Part shown: positions 61,802 through 64,000 of the stretch, piece after piece
Layout: each line of letters begins with the position of its first letter
Numbering within the stretch: position 1 is the first letter of the stretch
DNA from: CAZXEU01 sp965207385
GTDB taxonomy: Bacteria > Bacteroidota > Rhodothermia > Rhodothermales > Bin80
NCBI GenBank assembly: GCA_965207385.1
Contig: CBDBLZ010000016.1
Location: 33,768-97,767, forward strand
DNA length: 64,000 nt
Direction of reading: 5' to 3'
Program-made: the position numbers and the translations under genes
Notes under the pieces: model-generated
What the model was told of the DNA's origin: nothing
What the model saw: only the letters and a program-made list of their open reading frames with translations
The model's database searches: none

Positions 61802-62941
61802 ATGTCAAGAGCCTTGTTTCTCATACCCTTGAACATGCTGATAGCGTGCCTGTCACAAGCACAATCGGCACCTTGGCCATGGGTAGTAGATGGACCTGAG
61901 ATCACGTCCATCCTGTTCATGGGAGATACCAACATCCAGCTAAGAGAAAGGCCGGAGGAGGCGTTCATGCACGTTATGCCCACACTGAGGGCAGCGGATC
62001 TTCGCATTCTCAACCTGGAGGGTCCGTTTGCCGGAGCCTCCACGGACCCATGGGTCCCGGACATACCACACAAGGACTGGCAGCATTCCGAACCGGATCA
62101 GGTGGCGGCACTGACTGTAGCCGAAATCGACGCCGTTGGCGTTGCCAACAACGTCACGTATCCCTGGCAAGCGTTGATGCGTAGCCTGGCTGTGCTCACG
62201 GCTGAGAACATCCCGTTTGCGGGTGGAGGGAAGAACCTGGCGGCGGCCCACAAGCCCGTGATACTGGAGAAGAACGGAATCCGCGTGGCCTTCATGCAGT
62301 ATGCCGCGACAGTCTTTCCGTTCGACCATGCCGCAACATCAGACCGACCTGGCATCGCCGCAATAAAGGTATATACCGCCTATCAGCCACCACCCAACCT
62401 GGACAAGCCCGGCCAACCACCCGTTGTGATCACATGGCTTGACGAGGCATCAGAGGCTCGGATGGTAGCTGATATCCGCCTGCTTTCGGAACAGGTGGAC
62501 CTTGTCATAGCCTCCTTTCACTGGGGGGTGTCCGACACGAAGAAAATAGTCTCCTACCAACGCGATATTGCCAGGGCAGTGATCGATGCCGGCGCTGATG
62601 TGGTACTTGGGCACGGCCCCCATCGATACCAGGAGATCGAAATGTACGACGGCAAACCCATACTCTACAGCGTAGCGCAGTTTGCGTTCGACGACCTGCG
62701 AAAGGATCGCCATATACGATTTCGTGAAGGTTTGCTTGTCCGGCTGGCGATTAGAGACAAAGAGCTGCATTCGGTCTCCATGGTGCCTACCTGGCGAGAC
62801 GATGACAATTTCGTAAGGCTTTACGATCCAAACCTGGGTAAGGGTCGTGAGCTCTTCGGATACCTGAAGTCCGTGAACGAGGGAGGAGCATCCCTGGAGC
62901 TAGCTGGCCAGGAGATCGTCATTCGGGCGGCGAGCCGATAG
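61802..62941 (+). CDS. CapA-family secreted metallophosphoesterase-like protein
   Basis: 379 residues from ATG 61802, which begins a signal peptide (MSRALFLIPLNMLIACLSQA); the frame is open to 61775. Motifs of the PGA_cap/CapA family are ILFMGDTNIQLRE, RILNLEGPF, FAGGGKNLAAAHKPVI, IASFHWGV, GADVVLGHGPHRYQEIEMYD and ILYSVAQFAFDD, in the calcineurin-like fold with the expected D, N and H ligands. Members act in poly-gamma-glutamate synthesis or as secreted phosphoesterases; the exact role here is open. It converges with the next gene, overlapping it by 23 bases. Confidence 0.88.
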   Translation: MSRALFLIPLNMLIACLSQAQSAPWPWVVDGPEITSILFMGDTNIQLRERPEEAFMHVMPTLRAADLRILNLEGPFAGASTDPWVPDIPHKDWQHSEPDQVAALTVAEIDAVGVANNVTYPWQALMRSLAVLTAENIPFAGGGKNLAAAHKPVILEKNGIRVAFMQYAATVFPFDHAATSDRPGIAAIKVYTAYQPPPNLDKPGQPPVVITWLDEASEARMVADIRLLSEQVDLVIASFHWGVSDTKKIVSYQRDIARAVIDAGADVVLGHGPHRYQEIEMYDGKPILYSVAQFAFDDLRKDRHIRFREGLLVRLAIRDKELHSVSMVPTWRDDDNFVRLYDPNLGKGRELFGYLKSVNEGGASLELAGQEIVIRAASR

Positions 62942-64000
62942 GATTGGGACCGTCCAGTCTGACGGGTTGCACGAGCGCCCCGTTTGTAGCCACATCCCAA
63001 GCGGCGAAGCGTACCCATTTCTTGCCTGCCGCATCGAATGGGATCTCGAACAGCCTCTCGCCAAAAGCTGGCAGGTCCGTGGTAGAGATCACCTGGCGAC
63101 CCGATTCTGCGCCATCACCCCAAACGATTTCGACGAAGTCGAGCGGAAAGGTCCAATTCACCGCGGCGACTATGGTGCGCCTGTCGCCAGTGCCATGAAC
63201 CGCATAATCAGGAATTAGCACCTCACCGGAGGTCACAAAATAGTCGCCTTCCCTTAGCGCATTGACTATCGTACTCATGTCATCCACGGAAGGGACGCTA
63301 TCCAACTTCACATAATTGACCGGAGACATTCCGTAGGAATCGTCCCGAGGGGGCTTACCGCGCTGGCCCAGGTCCGAGCGGGCCTCCGAGATTGCCAAAG
63401 CAAATTTCGGCGGAAGGCTTCGCGCCGCCATCCAATTGTTGACCTCATCCCAGAGAGTCAGGAAGCGGTATTCACCCAGCCGCTTCTCTGACGCGTCAAT
63501 ACCCATGCCCCAGCGGTAGCCAAGGGCAAAGTAGTTCTCGTGCAGAAAGTGAGGTTCGTCCTTTATCGCATCGGGATACCCGGTAGAACGCTTCGATCGG
63601 GGATGAGGCATGGAGATAAGAACGTCTTCGATCTCCGTCATGGCCATCAGATCTGCCGGACTGCCAAGATTGTACACCGTGCCGAATCTATCATGCTGTT
63701 CAAAGAGGGGCTGCCCTGCCTCACGCGCCGGGCGCCAGAATATCGGACGTGAAGGGATGATGTCGTAATGCCCGCCGAGAGAAGGCGGACGTCCCCCCGT
63801 GCTGTTCTCGTCGCTCGGCATAACCAGGAAATCCCTGTCAGACTGGCGTCGTGCTGCCTCGTAGTAGGCTGACAGCCCGTCCAGATAAGCCTCCCCCCTA
63901 TCGTGGCGCCCAGGGCCTCGTACGCCGTCTATTACGCCGTAGATGTCCACGCCAATGGACTTCATTGCCTCCAAATCGTTGAGACGTTGGTCAAAGCCTC
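62919..64000 (-). CDS. Secreted-type PHP/CehA-like protein, C-terminal part (5' end outside window)
   Basis: The frame is open to the window edge: codons before the TTG at 63974 read GFDQRLNDLEAMKSIGVDIY, so the visible 360 residues are only the C-terminal part. ERxxLVMPSDENS, VLISMPHPRSKRSTGYPDAI and EGDYFVTSGEVLIPDYAV resemble PHP-domain CehA/McbA-like metallohydrolases, with a beta-sandwich tail (RTIVAAVNWTFPLDFVEIVW) common in those secreted proteins. The metal-binding N-terminus cannot be checked. Family assignment is moderate. Confidence 0.5.
   Translation of the reverse strand, partial: GFDQRLNDLEAMKSIGVDIYGVIDGVRGPGRHDRGEAYLDGLSAYYEAARRQSDRDFLVMPSDENSTGGRPPSLGGHYDIIPSRPIFWRPAREAGQPLFEQHDRFGTVYNLGSPADLMAMTEIEDVLISMPHPRSKRSTGYPDAIKDEPHFLHENYFALGYRWGMGIDASEKRLGEYRFLTLWDEVNNWMAARSLPPKFALAISEARSDLGQRGKPPRDDSYGMSPVNYVKLDSVPSVDDMSTIVNALREGDYFVTSGEVLIPDYAVHGTGDRRTIVAAVNWTFPLDFVEIVWGDGAESGRQVISTTDLPAFGERLFEIPFDAAGKKWVRFAAWDVATNGALVQPVRLDGPNPIGSPPE

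Overview
The window looks like chromosomal DNA of a high-GC member of the Bacteroidota/Rhodothermota/Balneolota lineage. The pointers are TonB-dependent receptors with an N-terminal carboxypeptidase-like regulatory domain, a receptor/DUF4249 lipoprotein pair, two DUF5916 (CBM9-like) outer-membrane proteins, ABC-2 permeases of the DUF3526 type, and a Bacteroidota-style PruA. No rRNA or tRNA gene and no CRISPR array was found by eye. The lineage is an inference from gene families, not from a marker gene.

0-25 kb is mostly housekeeping and transport. It holds the end of a PotC-like polyamine permease, a DUF4143 ATPase preceded by a decayed 23-bp tandem repeat, a secreted GH20-like protein, an operon of two M16 peptidases (one active, one without zinc ligands) plus a 6-bladed propeller protein, and a pruA/diaminopentanoate-dehydrogenase-like pair. 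Next come a LolC/E-type permease, moaD-moaE, a RelE/XRE toxin-antitoxin pair whose toxin is frameshifted, purC, a LacI regulator divergent from a MalK-type ATPase, an ABC-2 exporter of three genes, and a DAACS symporter.

26-47 kb is an outer-membrane uptake region. A TonB receptor/DUF4249 pair is followed by decayed DNA (DUF433 remnant, ABC ATPase remnant). Then comes a long co-directional cluster: two small secreted Cys-motif proteins (DUF2946-like), an ABC ATPase, a siderophore-type TonB receptor, two DUF3526 permeases, a DUF5916 protein, two tandem FepB/BtuF-like binding proteins, a FecCD permease, its ATPase and a second DUF5916 protein. It reads as a combined export/import system for a metal chelate or cofactor.

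47-61 kb is a defence and mobile-element island. It contains a DUF4249 gene remnant, UPF0175 with a broken DUF3368 toxin, an AbiE-like type IV toxin-antitoxin pair, a DUF433/DUF5615 pair, a tyrosine recombinase, an IS1634-family transposase and an IS21-family istA(frameshifted)/istB. Between the two insertion sequences lies the most interesting unit: a 777-residue Argonaute with a complete MID-PIWI half but lost PIWI catalytic residues, followed 15 bp later by a 371-residue protein of unknown family with two C-terminal membrane helices. The pair is visibly more AT-rich than the flanking genes, so it was probably acquired. It fits a nuclease-dead long Argonaute that senses invaders and triggers a membrane effector.

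61-64 kb returns to chromosomal genes: a CapA-family secreted protein and the C-terminal part of a secreted protein running off the window.
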